From: Candidatus Methylopumilus turicensis
Lineage (GTDB): Bacteria > Pseudomonadota > Gammaproteobacteria > Burkholderiales > Methylophilaceae
NCBI RefSeq assembly: GCF_000953015.1
Contig: NZ_LN794158.1
Coordinates: 930,001-994,000 of the forward strand
Direction of reading: 5' to 3'
DNA length: 64,000 nucleotides
Shown here piece by piece: positions 26,861 through 36,436 of the stretch. Each line of letters opens with the position of its first letter. The stretch's first letter is position 1. Under the pieces are notes generated by a model. That model searched no databases and was not told where the DNA came from. It saw only the letters and a list, made by a program, of their open reading frames with translations. Both the position numbers and the translations under genes were made by a program.

Positions 26861-28204
26861 TTAATCAGCTCCCATCCCATCAGCATCCACAATCTCATCA
26901 ATCGGCAATGCCAACGAAGCCGCATCGCCAGCTAGCTCTACGCGCTCAATTTGCGAAAAGCGACGTGAGATTTTTTGGCTCGTCGTTTGCACATCCAGCG
27001 CATCCTCATGTGCCAATCGAATATGATCGGCCAGCTTCTTCATGCGCGTATCGAAACGGCCGAATTCTTTACCTAACTTACCCAGCTCTTCTTTGATGAT
27101 ATGCACTTGCTTACGTGTTTCCACATCTTTCAAGACGGCGCGTGCCGTATTGAGAACAGCCATTAATGTCGTTGGTGATACGACCCATACGTTTTTCGCC
27201 ATCGCATAATCCACGATATCGCGATGATTCGCATGTATCTCTGCAAACACGGCCTCGGCTGGAATAAACATCACCGCGCCATCTGAAGTCACATCCGCAA
27301 TAATGTATTTATTTGCAATGTCATCCACATGCTTTTTAACATCCGCTTTAAATTGACGCTGTGCGGCAATTTTTTCAACATCACTCACACCGTTTTCATA
27401 CATACGGTGGTAGTTTTCAAGGGGAAATTTAGAATCCACAGCCACTAATCCCGTTGGTTCGGGCAAGAACAAAGCACAATCCACCCGCGTACCATTGGCC
27501 ATGGTGTATTGCATCTCGTAGGTACCGTTAGGCATGATGTTACGCACCAAGCCTTCAAGCTGGACTTCGCCGAAAGCCCCGCGTGAACGTTTATCACCCA
27601 ACAAAGCTTGTAAGCTCACCACATTAGTGGTTAAACCATCAATTTTCTCTTGTGCCTTATCAATGGTCGCCAAGCGCTCCATCACCCTGACAAAGGTATC
27701 ATTGGTTTTCTTAAAGCCTTCATCCAAACGCTCAGTCACTTTTCCACTGATTTCCTCTAAGCGGGTATCAACCACTTTACTTAAACTCTCAATGCTGGCC
27801 GTTAATTGCATCGTGGCATTACGCATAGTGGCTTGAATGAGCTCCTGCTCGGCCTTACCTTGCTCAGCTAGTGTGGTATGGAGTTTCTCAATGACGTTTT
27901 CACGCGTTTGTGCAAGGCTTGTCGTTTGCGCTGTTTGCAGGGCCTGCATCGCTGCGCGGGTTTGGGCTAGCTCTTGTGCAACGGCGTCTTTAAGGCGCTC
28001 ACTAGACGCTTGAGAAGATGCATTCAGTCTGTCGCCCAGCTTATTAAGACCGTCATTCAAGTCAAGCAACATCGCCCGATGCTTTTCCTCAAGTTGTGTC
28101 ATGAGTAATTGGTCAGCATTCGGCTTGTTCGCTGACTGACGGAATAGCGCAACCAGCAGAAGCAATCCAACAAAGGAAATAATGAGTATTAAGATTTCTA
28201 ACAT
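26861..28204 (-). CDS. rmuC: DNA recombination protein RmuC
   Basis: This 447-residue protein has one N-terminal membrane helix (about 2-20), a long coiled coil (about 30-195) and the RmuC nuclease-like domain with LLGDKRSRGAFGEVQLEGLV, AVDSKFPLENY and VMFIPAEAVFAEI. RmuC limits inversions at short inverted repeats in E. coli. It is divergent from the dienelactone hydrolase gene and one base before moaD. Confidence 0.95.
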   Translation of the reverse strand: MLEILILIISFVGLLLLVALFRQSANKPNADQLLMTQLEEKHRAMLLDLNDGLNKLGDRLNASSQASSERLKDAVAQELAQTRAAMQALQTAQTTSLAQTRENVIEKLHTTLAEQGKAEQELIQATMRNATMQLTASIESLSKVVDTRLEEISGKVTERLDEGFKKTNDTFVRVMERLATIDKAQEKIDGLTTNVVSLQALLGDKRSRGAFGEVQLEGLVRNIMPNGTYEMQYTMANGTRVDCALFLPEPTGLVAVDSKFPLENYHRMYENGVSDVEKIAAQRQFKADVKKHVDDIANKYIIADVTSDGAVMFIPAEAVFAEIHANHRDIVDYAMAKNVWVVSPTTLMAVLNTARAVLKDVETRKQVHIIKEELGKLGKEFGRFDTRMKKLADHIRLAHEDALDVQTTSQKISRRFSQIERVELAGDAASLALPIDEIVDADGMGAD

Positions 28205-28319
28205 GGTGATAATTATACCCCAAGCAATCTCCTGTCACTTGATGCATCCATCAATCCCGAAATATTGTAAAATCTCACGGCTAAGAAACACTATTGAAAA
28301 ATATTTTGAGGATACCTTC

Positions 28320-29057
28320 GTGAACATTCACAGTCATATTGTTGATTTACCTACCCCGACCGGCGTCATGCGTACCTATGTACACCGCCCTGCTGGCGAA
28401 GGCGCTTACCCTGCGATCTTATTTTATTCAGAAATTTTTCAACAAACTGGCCCAATTGAACGTGCGGCAAGATTCATGGCTGGTCATGGTTATGCCGTAC
28501 TTGTTCCTGAAGTATTCCACGAACTTAACCCAATTGGCACAGTACTTGGCTACGATGATGCTGGCCGTGACAAAGGGAATGCAGACAAAGCCGCTAAAGA
28601 TGTTCAAGGCTACGACACAGATAACCAAGCCATGATTGAGTTTGTCAAGAAACAAGCTTGGTGCACTGGTGACATCGGGGCGATGGGCTTTTGTATCGGC
28701 GGCCACTTAGCCTTCCGTGCTGCGCTTCAGCCAGAAGTAAAATCAACAGCCTGTTTTTACGCGACAGACTTACACACTCAAGTGATTCCCAATAAGCCTG
28801 GTCAACACAGTATGGAAAACCTAGACAAAATCAAAGGTGAGTTACTCATGATTTGGGGTAAACAAGATCCACACATTCCAGCGGCAGGCCGTGCGCAGGT
28901 CTATAGCGACCTGAATGCGACCGACCTCAAATTCACATGGCACGAATTCAATGGCCAACACGCTTTTATGCGTGATGAAGGGGAACGTTACGATCCGCAG
29001 TTGGCAGCAACAGGCTATCAATTAGCGTTGCAAATGTTTGGCAGAACCTTGCGCTAA
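28320..29057 (+). CDS. Dienelactone hydrolase-family protein
   Basis: A GTG start at 28320 is chosen because TTGAGG lies 9 nt upstream and the protein (NIHSHIVDLPTPTGVMRTYV) then matches the family. Earlier in-frame starts would overlap rmuC and give an atypical extension. About 245 residues of alpha/beta-hydrolase carry the nucleophile cysteine in IGAMGFCIGGHLAFRAAL, an aspartate in IWGKQDPHIP and a histidine in FNGQHAFMRDEG, completing a Cys-Asp-His triad. The natural substrate is not known. A strong terminator follows. Confidence 0.9.
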   Translation: MNIHSHIVDLPTPTGVMRTYVHRPAGEGAYPAILFYSEIFQQTGPIERAARFMAGHGYAVLVPEVFHELNPIGTVLGYDDAGRDKGNADKAAKDVQGYDTDNQAMIEFVKKQAWCTGDIGAMGFCIGGHLAFRAALQPEVKSTACFYATDLHTQVIPNKPGQHSMENLDKIKGELLMIWGKQDPHIPAAGRAQVYSDLNATDLKFTWHEFNGQHAFMRDEGERYDPQLAATGYQLALQMFGRTLR

Positions 29058-29076
29058 TGATTGACCAATAGATAAT

Positions 29077-29104
29077 AAAAAAGGAGCCTGCTGGCTCCTT
29101 TTTT
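29077..29104. terminator. Bidirectional intrinsic terminator between the hydrolase and metZ
   Basis: Stem GGAGCC (29083-29088) and GGCTCC (29093-29098) has a TGCT loop and is flanked by A6 and T6. It serves the plus-strand hydrolase and the minus-strand metZ, which converge here. Confidence 0.9.
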
Positions 29105-29121
29105 ATTACAAACAAGCTCAA

Positions 29122-30336
29122 CTACTTGGATAACAACGCAAGATCTGCCTTCAAGTCTTCCACATGCTCTAACCCCACCGCAATCCTAACTAAGCCATCC
29201 GTAATGCCTGCAGCCGCTCTTGCCTCAGCCGTGACACGACTATGCGTCGTTGTTGCTGGGTGGGTAATGGTGCTTTTTGCATCCCCCAAGTTAGCGGTAA
29301 TTGAAATAAGCTTAGTCGCATCAATAATTGCCCAAGCGGCTTCTTGCGCTGTTTGACCCGCTTTTGGTTTCACCTCGAAACTCACAATGCCACCACCACT
29401 GGTTTGCTGCTGCATGGCAAGCGCATGTTGGGGATGCGATTGAAGCCCTGGGTAAAACACACGCCCGACTTGTGGCTGTGCTTCTAACCAAGTGGCCAAA
29501 ACCAAAGCATTTTTCGCATGGGCTTCCATACGAATAAATAAGGTTTCAAGCCCTTTTAAGAAGACCCAGGCATTGAATGCACTCATGGTCACGCCAGCAG
29601 TCCGCAAGAAGCCATACACTGGCTCCATATGCACCTTTGAACCTAATACAGCTCCACCTAAACAACGTCCCTGCCCATCGATGTATTTAGTCGCCGAATG
29701 AATAATGATGTCTGCACCCAGCTTTAATGGCAACTGGATGGCTGGCGTACAAAAACAATTATCAACGACCAATAAAGCATTCGCTTCATGCGCAATCTTA
29801 GCCAACGCTGAAATATCACAAACCTCAGTCAATGGATTCGATGGCGTTTCCACAAAGAATAATTTTGTTTTAGGGGTAATTGCACCCTGCCACTCCTTAA
29901 GGTCAGTGAGCGAGACAAAAGTCACCTCCAGCCCCCAACGCTTGAGAATATTACTAAAGAGCTGAACGCTGGTTCCAAAGATGCTGCGAGAGGCCACAAT
30001 GTGATCACCTGCGCTACATAAGCCCATCACGCAGGCCAAGATAGCAGACATACCACTTGATGTGGCGACGCATTGCTCAGCGCCCTCTAAGGCAGCGAGC
30101 TTGTCTTGAAACATCGTCACGGTTGGATTGGTAAAGCGCGAATAGATATTCCCAGGTTCCGTGCCACCAAAGCGGGCGGCTGCTTGCGCAGCACTTTTGA
30201 AGCGAAAACTGGAATTAAGAAACAATGCCTCTGAGTTCTCACCAAACGCTGTCATTTGATTTCCCGCACGCACACCCAATGTTTCTGGATGCCATGCGCT
30301 CTCATCAAAACCATTTAAATCAATATTTGTTGCCAT
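29122..30336 (-). CDS. metZ: O-succinylhomoserine sulfhydrylase
   Basis: This 404-residue Cys/Met-metabolism PLP enzyme makes homocysteine directly from O-succinylhomoserine and sulfide. GNIYSRFTNPTVTMFQDKLA and ATSSGMSAILA lie in the N-terminal half. The PLP lysine is in IIHSATKYIDGQGR near residue 210, and TITHPATTTHSR is near the C-terminus. It is preceded by its own promoter, a SAM-II riboswitch and a hairpin terminator, so expression should fall when SAM is plentiful. MetZ rather than MetB/C is favoured by the overall motif pattern. Confidence 0.93.
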   Translation of the reverse strand: MATNIDLNGFDESAWHPETLGVRAGNQMTAFGENSEALFLNSSFRFKSAAQAAARFGGTEPGNIYSRFTNPTVTMFQDKLAALEGAEQCVATSSGMSAILACVMGLCSAGDHIVASRSIFGTSVQLFSNILKRWGLEVTFVSLTDLKEWQGAITPKTKLFFVETPSNPLTEVCDISALAKIAHEANALLVVDNCFCTPAIQLPLKLGADIIIHSATKYIDGQGRCLGGAVLGSKVHMEPVYGFLRTAGVTMSAFNAWVFLKGLETLFIRMEAHAKNALVLATWLEAQPQVGRVFYPGLQSHPQHALAMQQQTSGGGIVSFEVKPKAGQTAQEAAWAIIDATKLISITANLGDAKSTITHPATTTHSRVTAEARAAAGITDGLVRIAVGLEHVEDLKADLALLSK

Positions 30337-30368
30337 CTCATTACCTTCACTTGTCTCAGCTAAGACAT

Positions 30369-30405
30369 AAAAAAACCCGTTTTGCGATGAGGCTAAAACG
30401 GGTTT
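30369..30405 (-). terminator. Intrinsic terminator/attenuator in the metZ leader
   Basis: Stem AAACCCGTTTT and AAAACGGGTTT (30395-30405 and 30373-30383 on the minus strand) with an 11-nt loop is followed by seven U in the minus-strand transcript. It lies between the SAM-II aptamer and the metZ start and is therefore a likely expression platform. It could equally terminate purF readthrough. Confidence 0.85.
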
Positions 30406-30417
30406 GCTAAATCTAGC

Positions 30418-30489
30418 ACTCGCTTTAGCTGAATTTATTTAGCGCCCGCAAGCTGAGTTATGCTTTTAAGCAACTCAAATCAGCGCACC
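30418..30489 (-). promoter_or_regulatory. SAM-II (SAM-alpha) riboswitch upstream of metZ
   Basis: The minus-strand leader reads GCGCTGATTT, then a hairpin with arms GAGTT and AACTC, then GCTTGCGGGCGC, TAAATAAA and CAGCTAAAGCG. These are the conserved SAM-II blocks in order: GAUUU loop, UUGC(A/G), the P1 closing strand, the UUAAA-like segment and GCUAAA. The loop hairpin is longer than in the shortest family members. It starts within a few bases of the predicted transcription start. SAM binding would lower metZ expression through the downstream terminator or the ribosome site. The assignment rests on eye-matched consensus, not a covariance search. Confidence 0.85.
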
Positions 30490-30492
30490 TTC

Positions 30493-30521
30493 ATCCTATC
30501 CCTCAAGCAAACGAGCGTCAA
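30493..30521 (-). promoter_or_regulatory. Sigma-70 promoter of metZ
   Basis: On the minus strand TTGACG (30516-30521) and TAGGAT (30493-30498) have an exact 17-bp spacer. The predicted start near 30486 places the SAM-II aptamer at the 5' end of the transcript. It lies after the purF stop, so metZ can be transcribed on its own. Confidence 0.75.
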
Positions 30522-30541
30522 GCGAGAGGATTAAGAATCAA

Positions 30542-32083
30542 TTAAACAGCTTCTTCTTCGTGTTCTTTAGCATTCACCAGATTCAAGTCCATTTGCGTAA
30601 TTGAATTGGCTGGCTTTTTAACCTTCTCACCATCACCGCGTGCTGATTCGATTGCGGTCAAATAAGCTTCATTAATATCGCCCGTAACGTATTGTCCGTC
30701 AAAGCATGAGCAATCGAACACTTTAATCTTTGGATTGCTTAGTTGCACAGCAGATACTAAAGCGTCCAAGTCTTGGTAGATTAAGGCGTCTGCGCCAATC
30801 TCTTTACAAATCTCTTCATCGGTACGTCCAGTCGCAAGCAACTCATTACGCGTCGGCATATCAATGCCATACACGTTTGGAAAACGCACAGGTGGCGCAG
30901 CTGAAGCAAAATAAACCTTGCTAGCACCCGCGTCGCGCGCCATTTGTACAATTTGTTGCGAAGTCGTCCCACGCACAATCGAGTCATCGACCAATAACAC
31001 GTTCTTACCCTTAAACTCCATCCCAATTGGATTGAGTTTTTGACGCACTGATTTCTTTCGGAGCGCTTGGCCAGGCATAATAAATGTACGGCCAATATAG
31101 CGATTCTTAATAAAACCTTCACGATAGGTGACATTCAGTGCATTAGCCAATTGCAACGCACTTGGACGACTGGTATCCGGAATCGGAATTACCACATCAA
31201 TCTTTAGGTCTTTCCATTCACGCTTAATCTTCTCTGCCAGGCTTTCGCCCATGTGCAAACGTGTTTGATAGACTGATACACCATCAATTAATGAATCTGG
31301 ACGTGCGAGGTAAACATACTCAAAAATACATGGCGTTAATGCAGCATTTTCAGCACACTGACGTGAATAGAAATTACCCTCCATATCAATAAATACCGCC
31401 TCACCAGGCTCAACATCGCGCACCAACTTAAAGCCAAGCACATCAAGCGCGACACTTTCAGAAGCGACGATATATTCGACGCCTTTTTCAGTTTCTAGCT
31501 TACCAATCACCAAAGGACGAATACCATGCGGATCACGGAAAGCAAGCAAGCCGAAATTGGCGACCATCGCGACAACCGCGTAAGCGCCTTTAACACGCTT
31601 ATGAACGCCAGCAACGGCATCAAAAATCATATCTGAGTTCAGTAATGCACTATGGGCAGTTTGTTCAATCTCATGCGCCAACACGTTTAACAACACTTCA
31701 GAGTCTGAGTTTGTGTTGATATGACGCAAATCTTGACGGAACATCTCTTGTTTTAATTGTGCAGAGTTGGTCAAGTTACCATTGTGACCAAGCACGATAC
31801 CAAATGGAGAGTTCACATAAAAAGGCTGCGCTTCGGCTGCAGATGATGAGCCAGCAGTAGGATAACGCACATGCGCAATACCAGCATTACCTTGAAGGCT
31901 ACGCATATGACGTGTTTGGAACACATCTTGTACAAGGCCGTTATTTTTGTGCATGTAAAAAGTATTGCCATCGCAGGTGACAATCCCTGCCGCATCTTGA
32001 CCGCGATGCTGTAATACCAACAAACCATCGTAGAGCAACTGGTTGACTGGGTTTTTACCGACAATACCGATAATTCCGCACAT
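30542..32083 (-). CDS. purF: Amidophosphoribosyltransferase
   Basis: This 513-residue enzyme catalyses the first committed step of purine synthesis. The N-terminal Ntn glutaminase nucleophile is C2 in MCGIIGIVG, followed by [11 protein letters not shown]. The PRPP-binding loop [19 protein letters not shown] lies near residue 365 and [14 protein letters not shown] near 300. The length agrees with the E. coli type (about 505). It is downstream of cvpA, the classical arrangement, with about 105 bp between them. Confidence 0.97.
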   Translation of the reverse strand: MCGIIGIVGKNPVNQLLYDGLLVLQHRGQDAAGIVTCDGNTFYMHKNNGLVQDVFQTRHMRSLQGNAGIAHVRYPTAGSSSAAEAQPFYVNSPFGIVLGHNGNLTNSAQLKQEMFRQDLRHINTNSDSEVLLNVLAHEIEQTAHSALLNSDMIFDAVAGVHKRVKGAYAVVAMVANFGLLAFRDPHGIRPLVIGKLETEKGVEYIVASESVALDVLGFKLVRDVEPGEAVFIDMEGNFYSRQCAENAALTPCIFEYVYLARPDSLIDGVSVYQTRLHMGESLAEKIKREWKDLKIDVVIPIPDTSRPSALQLANALNVTYREGFIKNRYIGRTFIMPGQALRKKSVRQKLNPIGMEFKGKNVLLVDDSIVRGTTSQQIVQMARDAGASKVYFASAAPPVRFPNVYGIDMPTRNELLATGRTDEEICKEIGADALIYQDLDALVSAVQLSNPKIKVFDCSCFDGQYVTGDINEAYLTAIESARGDGEKVKKPANSITQMDLNLVNAKEHEEEAV

Positions 32084-32189
32084 TATTTATTTTGCCTTTG
32101 TAACTAAAAATTCAATTGTTGACGCACTACTAGGAGCACACTTCAAGCGGACATTCTACAATGAGAATCGCTGACAATTACTACATTAT

Positions 32190-32684
32190 TTAAGAATCAA
32201 ACTTTACGCGATCCGCGATTGCTTTGGGCATCCAGGGCATAGCACTTAACACCATCGCTTCTAAGGGCGCACTAAACATTGCGCTTCGCCATGCGGTGTC
32301 TTTGGGCAGGTCGGTTAAGCCAGACAAAAAGACCATGACTCCAACAATCATGACACCTCTTAGAGTACCAAATACCGCGCCTAATCCACGATCAAGCCAG
32401 CTCAAACCCACTTTTTCGAACACCTGTGAAAGTGCAATGGCTAACAAACTACTCACCAACAAAGTGGCCAAAAATAAAATAATAAAACCAGCCAGATACT
32501 GCAGGGTTTCTGTGGGAATGGCTTTCGGTAGCAAGGGGGCTAGTTCTAGGGTGTATGTTTTTGCAACAAAAAAAGCGGCTACCCAACCAATGAGTGCAAG
32601 CGCCTCACGCACAAAGCCACGCATCACACTAAAAAATATGGATAAGCCAACAATGGCTAAGACAACATAATCAAAAATGGTCAT
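32190..32684 (-). CDS. cvpA: CvpA family membrane protein
   Basis: This 164-residue protein has four transmembrane helices (about 1-20, 27-45, 65-88, 105-122) and the conserved FDYVVLAIVGLSIFFSVMRG and FVREALALIGW segments. In E. coli it is needed for colicin V production and for envelope stress tolerance. It starts within the last bases of the SPOR-domain gene (4-bp overlap), giving the operon folC-SPOR-cvpA-purF. Confidence 0.94.
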   Translation of the reverse strand: MTIFDYVVLAIVGLSIFFSVMRGFVREALALIGWVAAFFVAKTYTLELAPLLPKAIPTETLQYLAGFIILFLATLLVSSLLAIALSQVFEKVGLSWLDRGLGAVFGTLRGVMIVGVMVFLSGLTDLPKDTAWRSAMFSAPLEAMVLSAMPWMPKAIADRVKFDS

Positions 32685-33367
32685 TGATTATTCACCACGA
32701 TACCGGCTAAACCAATTGATTTTACTTTAGCTAACGCAGTTTCTGCATCCTTTTTCGTGCTAAATGGACCAACCCTTAATCGTATTTTTTTACCTTTTGC
32801 CGTGTCAATTAACTCAGTCTGTGACTTCAGCCCTTTATCAGATAGCTGAGCTTGCATTTTCTTCACATTTTCAGGGTCTGAAAAGACGCCGATTTGAATA
32901 GAAATACGGGCTGATTCTGATTTGGACTTATCTTCTGTTTTAGCCACAGTTTGAATTGGCTTGGATGTGGGCTCTTCTTTTTTGGATGATTGGACTTCTG
33001 GAACAACTGGTGCTGGAAGCTCGACTGGCTTGGCTTGAATAACTGTCGTTTGATTAATAGGCGCCGAACTCTCTGCTGCTTTTTCCTCAACTACAGGCGC
33101 ATTCGAGGTTGGCGCTGGACTTGCTTGTACAGGTTCAACCTGTTTAAGTGGTTCAGGTTCTGGTTGAGCTTCCTGTTGCTTATCTTGACTAGGAATAGTA
33201 ATAACAACATCTTCTTTGGGTGTTTGCGCAATCTTGTCTTCAAGCAACATAGGCAATAACACAATCATCAGCAATACAAGCGCTACCGCACCAACTAAGC
33301 GCCGTCTAGCGCGCTTTTTGAACTGGATTTCCTGCTCGTTTTGAGATTGCAGGTTATCTTGCGCCAT
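32681..33367 (-). CDS. SPOR-domain protein (DedD-like)
   Basis: The start is set at ATG 33367 (AQDNLQSQNEQEIQFKKRAR), giving 228 residues; an earlier ATG at 33409 would add 14. One transmembrane helix (about 25-42) follows a basic cytoplasmic stretch. A Pro/Glu/Lys-rich periplasmic linker leads to a C-terminal SPOR fold (about 155-228, ISIQIGVFSDPENVKKMQAQ). SPOR domains bind denuded septal peptidoglycan, so it should act in cell division as DedD does. It lies at the folC 3' end. Confidence 0.9.
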   Translation of the reverse strand: MAQDNLQSQNEQEIQFKKRARRRLVGAVALVLLMIVLLPMLLEDKIAQTPKEDVVITIPSQDKQQEAQPEPEPLKQVEPVQASPAPTSNAPVVEEKAAESSAPINQTTVIQAKPVELPAPVVPEVQSSKKEEPTSKPIQTVAKTEDKSKSESARISIQIGVFSDPENVKKMQAQLSDKGLKSQTELIDTAKGKKIRLRVGPFSTKKDAETALAKVKSIGLAGIVVNNQ

Positions 33368-33439
33368 TGTTGATCGTCCTATTATTGAATGTTGCTGTTT
33401 GCAAAGCACGCATCACTTCAGCTACTGTGAAAAATGATC

Positions 33440-34687
33440 CTAATATGATAATTCTATCATTTTCATTAGCATCAATACAGGCTTGCTCGTAGCATTTTTG
33501 ACCCCATCGAACAATCGAATAACAGCATCAGGCAGCTCTGCATTGACGAGCTGATGAATCGTTAATGCATCGGCGCCTCTGACATGCGAAATTCCTGACA
33601 CATACCACTCATCAACTTCTCCAGCAATGGCTTGAATCACACCCCTAATATCTTTGTCGGCTAACATTGCGAACACTGCAATGGTTTTGCCTTGTGTGGC
33701 CGTATTCTTTAGATTAGCTGCTAATGACTTTGCTGCATGTGGATTATGGGCCACATCCAAAATCACATCTGGCTTAGATGAAAGGTATTGATACCGACCG
33801 TGTAATCGCACCGTTAACAAGCCATCGCAAATCGCCTCTTTACTGACTGGCAGCACTGACTGTAACGACTGAATTGCCGTCATCACACAAGAGGCGTTGT
33901 ATAACTGAAAATCTCCGACTAAGGCCGGCATTGGCAGTGCGTCGAGCGTACATTGAGGACTTGAAAAACGCCAGCAGCTTTGGTCACGCTCAAATTGGAA
34001 GTCGTGTTGAATGAGTTTGAGATCAGCGCCAATTCCCTCAGCATAATTAATTAAAGATTGCGGCGGCGACAAGTCTCCACAAATTGCAGGAATATTCGCT
34101 CTAAAAATCCCGGCTTTTTCAGCGCCGATTAGCTCACGCGTGTAGCCTAAAAAGTCCATATGATCTAAATCAACACTTGTCACAATAGCGCAACTTGGCT
34201 CAAATACATTGACCGCATCTAGACGACCACCCAGACCCACTTCAAGTATCGCAACATCGACATCGGCATTACAAAAGTGCCACATGGCGGCCAAAGTGCC
34301 ATATTCAAAATAAGTGAGTTGAATTTCCTGACGAGCAGATTCAATCGCTTGAAAAGCGCGAATTAAGGCTTCATTGCTAATTTCATGACGAGCAACACGA
34401 ATGCGCTCGCTGTAGCGTAATAAGTGGGGAGATGAATAACTGGCAACACGGTAGCCAGCAGCATGGTAAATATGCTCCAACATGGCGCAGGTAGAGCCTT
34501 TGCCATTGGTACCAGCAACCGTAATGACAGGGAAGTTGTATTGGAGATTTAATCGTTGTTTGACTTGATTGACCCGCCCCAGCCCCATTTCAATGTCTTT
34601 AGGGTGAAGTGCCTCAATATAGGCCAGCCAGTCGTTTAAACTGAAATCAGCATGTATGCCAGACGACAAATCAGGGTGTTCGGGCAA
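33440..34687 (-). CDS. folC: Dihydrofolate/folylpolyglutamate synthase, C-terminus frameshifted
   Basis: This Mur-ligase-like enzyme adds glutamates to folates and makes dihydrofolate. VAGTNGKGSTCAMLEHIY (ATP P-loop) lies near residue 55, then SSPHLLRYSERIR, and VILDVAHNPHAAKSL near 300. The frame closes early at 33440 with an odd tail. A shift at the A5 run (33495-33499 on the plus strand) opens CYEQACIDANENDRIIILG and then SFFTVAEVMRAL, the normal FolC C-terminus. That frame ends at 33354, overlapping the SPOR gene start. One missing A explains it. The start is a TTG at 34687 and is uncertain. Confidence 0.9.
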   Translation of the reverse strand: MPEHPDLSSGIHADFSLNDWLAYIEALHPKDIEMGLGRVNQVKQRLNLQYNFPVITVAGTNGKGSTCAMLEHIYHAAGYRVASYSSPHLLRYSERIRVARHEISNEALIRAFQAIESARQEIQLTYFEYGTLAAMWHFCNADVDVAILEVGLGGRLDAVNVFEPSCAIVTSVDLDHMDFLGYTRELIGAEKAGIFRANIPAICGDLSPPQSLINYAEGIGADLKLIQHDFQFERDQSCWRFSSPQCTLDALPMPALVGDFQLYNASCVMTAIQSLQSVLPVSKEAICDGLLTVRLHGRYQYLSSKPDVILDVAHNPHAAKSLAANLKNTATQGKTIAVFAMLADKDIRGVIQAIAGEVDEWYVSGISHVRGADALTIHQLVNAELPDAVIRLFDGVKNATSKPVLMLMKMIELSY

Positions 34688-34725
34688 TTTAGAGAAGGTA
34701 TCCGTGAATCATCGCAACCAGTGAA

Positions 34726-35592
34726 TTAAGCTGCGACAGGCAACTTCATTAGGTTTGCAATCAACACAGATAACTTATCACGCATCTCACGACGATCGAT
34801 AATGAGATCAACAGCCCCGTGCTCCACTAAAAACTCTGCGCGTTGAAAACCGTCAGGCAAGGTTTCACGGACTGTTTGCTCAATAACACGAGGACCAGCA
34901 AACCCAATAAGCGCTTGTGGTTCAGCGACAATGATATCGCCTAACATGGCAAAGCTCGCTGAGACGCCGCCCATGGTTGGATCAGTTAATACTGAGATAT
35001 ACGGCAAGCCTGCTTGGCTTAACTTGGTGAGTGCAGCACTGGTTTTTGCCATTTGCATTAAAGAGAACAAGCCTTCTTGCATCCGGGCACCGCCACTAGC
35101 TGAAACGCAGATGAATGCTGACTTGCTATCAATCGCAGCTTGAACACCACGCACAAAGCGCTCACCTACTACTGAGCCCATAGAGCCGCCCATAAATTTA
35201 AACTCAAAGGAGGCTGCAACAACAGGCACTTGCTTAATGCTGCCTTGCATCACGAGCAAGGCATCGGTCTCACCCACTTCACTTTGTGAGGCTTTAATAC
35301 GGTCTGCATAACGTTTAGTGTCTTTGAACTTCAATGGATCGATCGGTTGCACTTCTGCGCCAATCTCAATACGACCCTCTTCATCTAACAAAACATTCAA
35401 ACGATCTCTAGCAGAAATACGATTGTGATAATCACACTTCGGACAGACTTCAGCGTTGGCTTCTAAATCGGTGCGATATAACACTGAGTCACATTTGGGA
35501 CATTTACTCCAAAGACCCTCAGGCACATTCTTCTTACTTGGGCCAATCACTCGATTAATTTTTGGTGGTAGGATTTTTTGTAACCAACTCAT
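34726..35592 (-). CDS. accD: Acetyl-CoA carboxylase carboxyltransferase subunit beta
   Basis: In this 288-residue subunit a zinc ribbon (CPKC near residue 32 and CPKC near 52) precedes the carboxyltransferase domain with [15 protein letters not shown] and [37 protein letters not shown] and [16 protein letters not shown] follow. With AccA it transfers CO2 from biotin to acetyl-CoA to make malonyl-CoA. It lies between trpA and folC as in many betaproteobacteria. Confidence 0.97.
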   Translation of the reverse strand: MSWLQKILPPKINRVIGPSKKNVPEGLWSKCPKCDSVLYRTDLEANAEVCPKCDYHNRISARDRLNVLLDEEGRIEIGAEVQPIDPLKFKDTKRYADRIKASQSEVGETDALLVMQGSIKQVPVVAASFEFKFMGGSMGSVVGERFVRGVQAAIDSKSAFICVSASGGARMQEGLFSLMQMAKTSAALTKLSQAGLPYISVLTDPTMGGVSASFAMLGDIIVAEPQALIGFAGPRVIEQTVRETLPDGFQRAEFLVEHGAVDLIIDRREMRDKLSVLIANLMKLPVAA

Positions 35593-35631
35593 TGCTTATT
35601 CCCTTTTCTCGTTAAAACGAGTTTTTCATAT

Positions 35632-36432
35632 TTAATTGGCATCAATGGCGGCACGAAGCTCTGCCGTGAGCGCCATTAAGTTTGCAACTACGTTGTCAGC
35701 AGTTGATATTTCCACCTCTTGCACCATACGGCTTCCCACTACCACGGCATCAGCAACACTGGCTACGGCTTTAGCCGTTGCGGCATCACGCACACCAAAG
35801 CCAACGCCAATAGGCAAGTCAGTTTGCGATCGAATCGATGCAACGCGATCTGCCACCTCAACAATATCGAGGTTCTTAGAACCAGTCACGCCTTTGAGTG
35901 ATACATAGTAAATAAAGCCACTTGCTTGGTTCACGATAATATCTACGCGCGCTTTGTCTGTTGTTGGAGATAACAGAAATACAGGGTCAATATCACGGGC
36001 TTTCAGCATGGCATTGAATTCAGTCGACTCTTCTGGTGGATAATCAACCGTCAGCATGCCATCAATCCCAGCATCTTTGGCAGCATCCGCAAATTTTTCT
36101 ATGCCCATGGCTTCAATAGGATTGGCATACCCCATTAAAATGATCGGCGTTCTATCGTCTTGCTGACGAAATTCTTTCACCATGGCAAGCACATGTCTTA
36201 AACCAACTTTATGCACGAGCGCACGCTCACTTGCCCGTTGAATGACTGGACCATCTGCCATCGGATCAGAAAAAGGGACACCTAGCTCAATTAAATCAGC
36301 GCCGGATTTGACTAAGCCATGCAACATCGCCACGGTTTGATCAGGATGTGGATCACCCGCAGTAATGAATGGAATCAGTGCTTTTTTGCCAAATTGCTTA
36401 AGTGTTGCAAAGGTAGTTTGAATACGTGACAT
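35632..36432 (-). CDS. trpA: Tryptophan synthase alpha subunit
   Basis: The start is set at ATG 36432 ([20 protein letters not shown]); a further upstream ATG would overlap trpB. The product is about 266 residues of TIM barrel with the catalytic Glu and Asp in [20 protein letters not shown], then TVDYPPEE and GVGFGVRD. It releases indole from indole-3-glycerol phosphate to TrpB. The trpB stop is 4 bp upstream, so coupling is likely. Confidence 0.97.
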   Translation of the reverse strand: MSRIQTTFATLKQFGKKALIPFITAGDPHPDQTVAMLHGLVKSGADLIELGVPFSDPMADGPVIQRASERALVHKVGLRHVLAMVKEFRQQDDRTPIILMGYANPIEAMGIEKFADAAKDAGIDGMLTVDYPPEESTEFNAMLKARDIDPVFLLSPTTDKARVDIIVNQASGFIYYVSLKGVTGSKNLDIVEVADRVASIRSQTDLPIGVGFGVRDAATAKAVASVADAVVVGSRMVQEVEISTADNVVANLMALTAELRAAIDAN

Positions 36433-36436
36433 AAGA

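Noticed and set aside
28182-28319. Longer N-terminus of the dienelactone hydrolase-like protein
   Set aside because: It would overlap the divergent rmuC start, carries no signal peptide and lacks a ribosome site; the GTG at 28320 has both good spacing and family fit.
32990-33259. Plus-strand ORF rich in Trp, Arg and Phe over the SPOR gene
   Set aside because: It is the complement of a Pro/Glu/Lys-rich linker, and the odd composition is a by-product of that.
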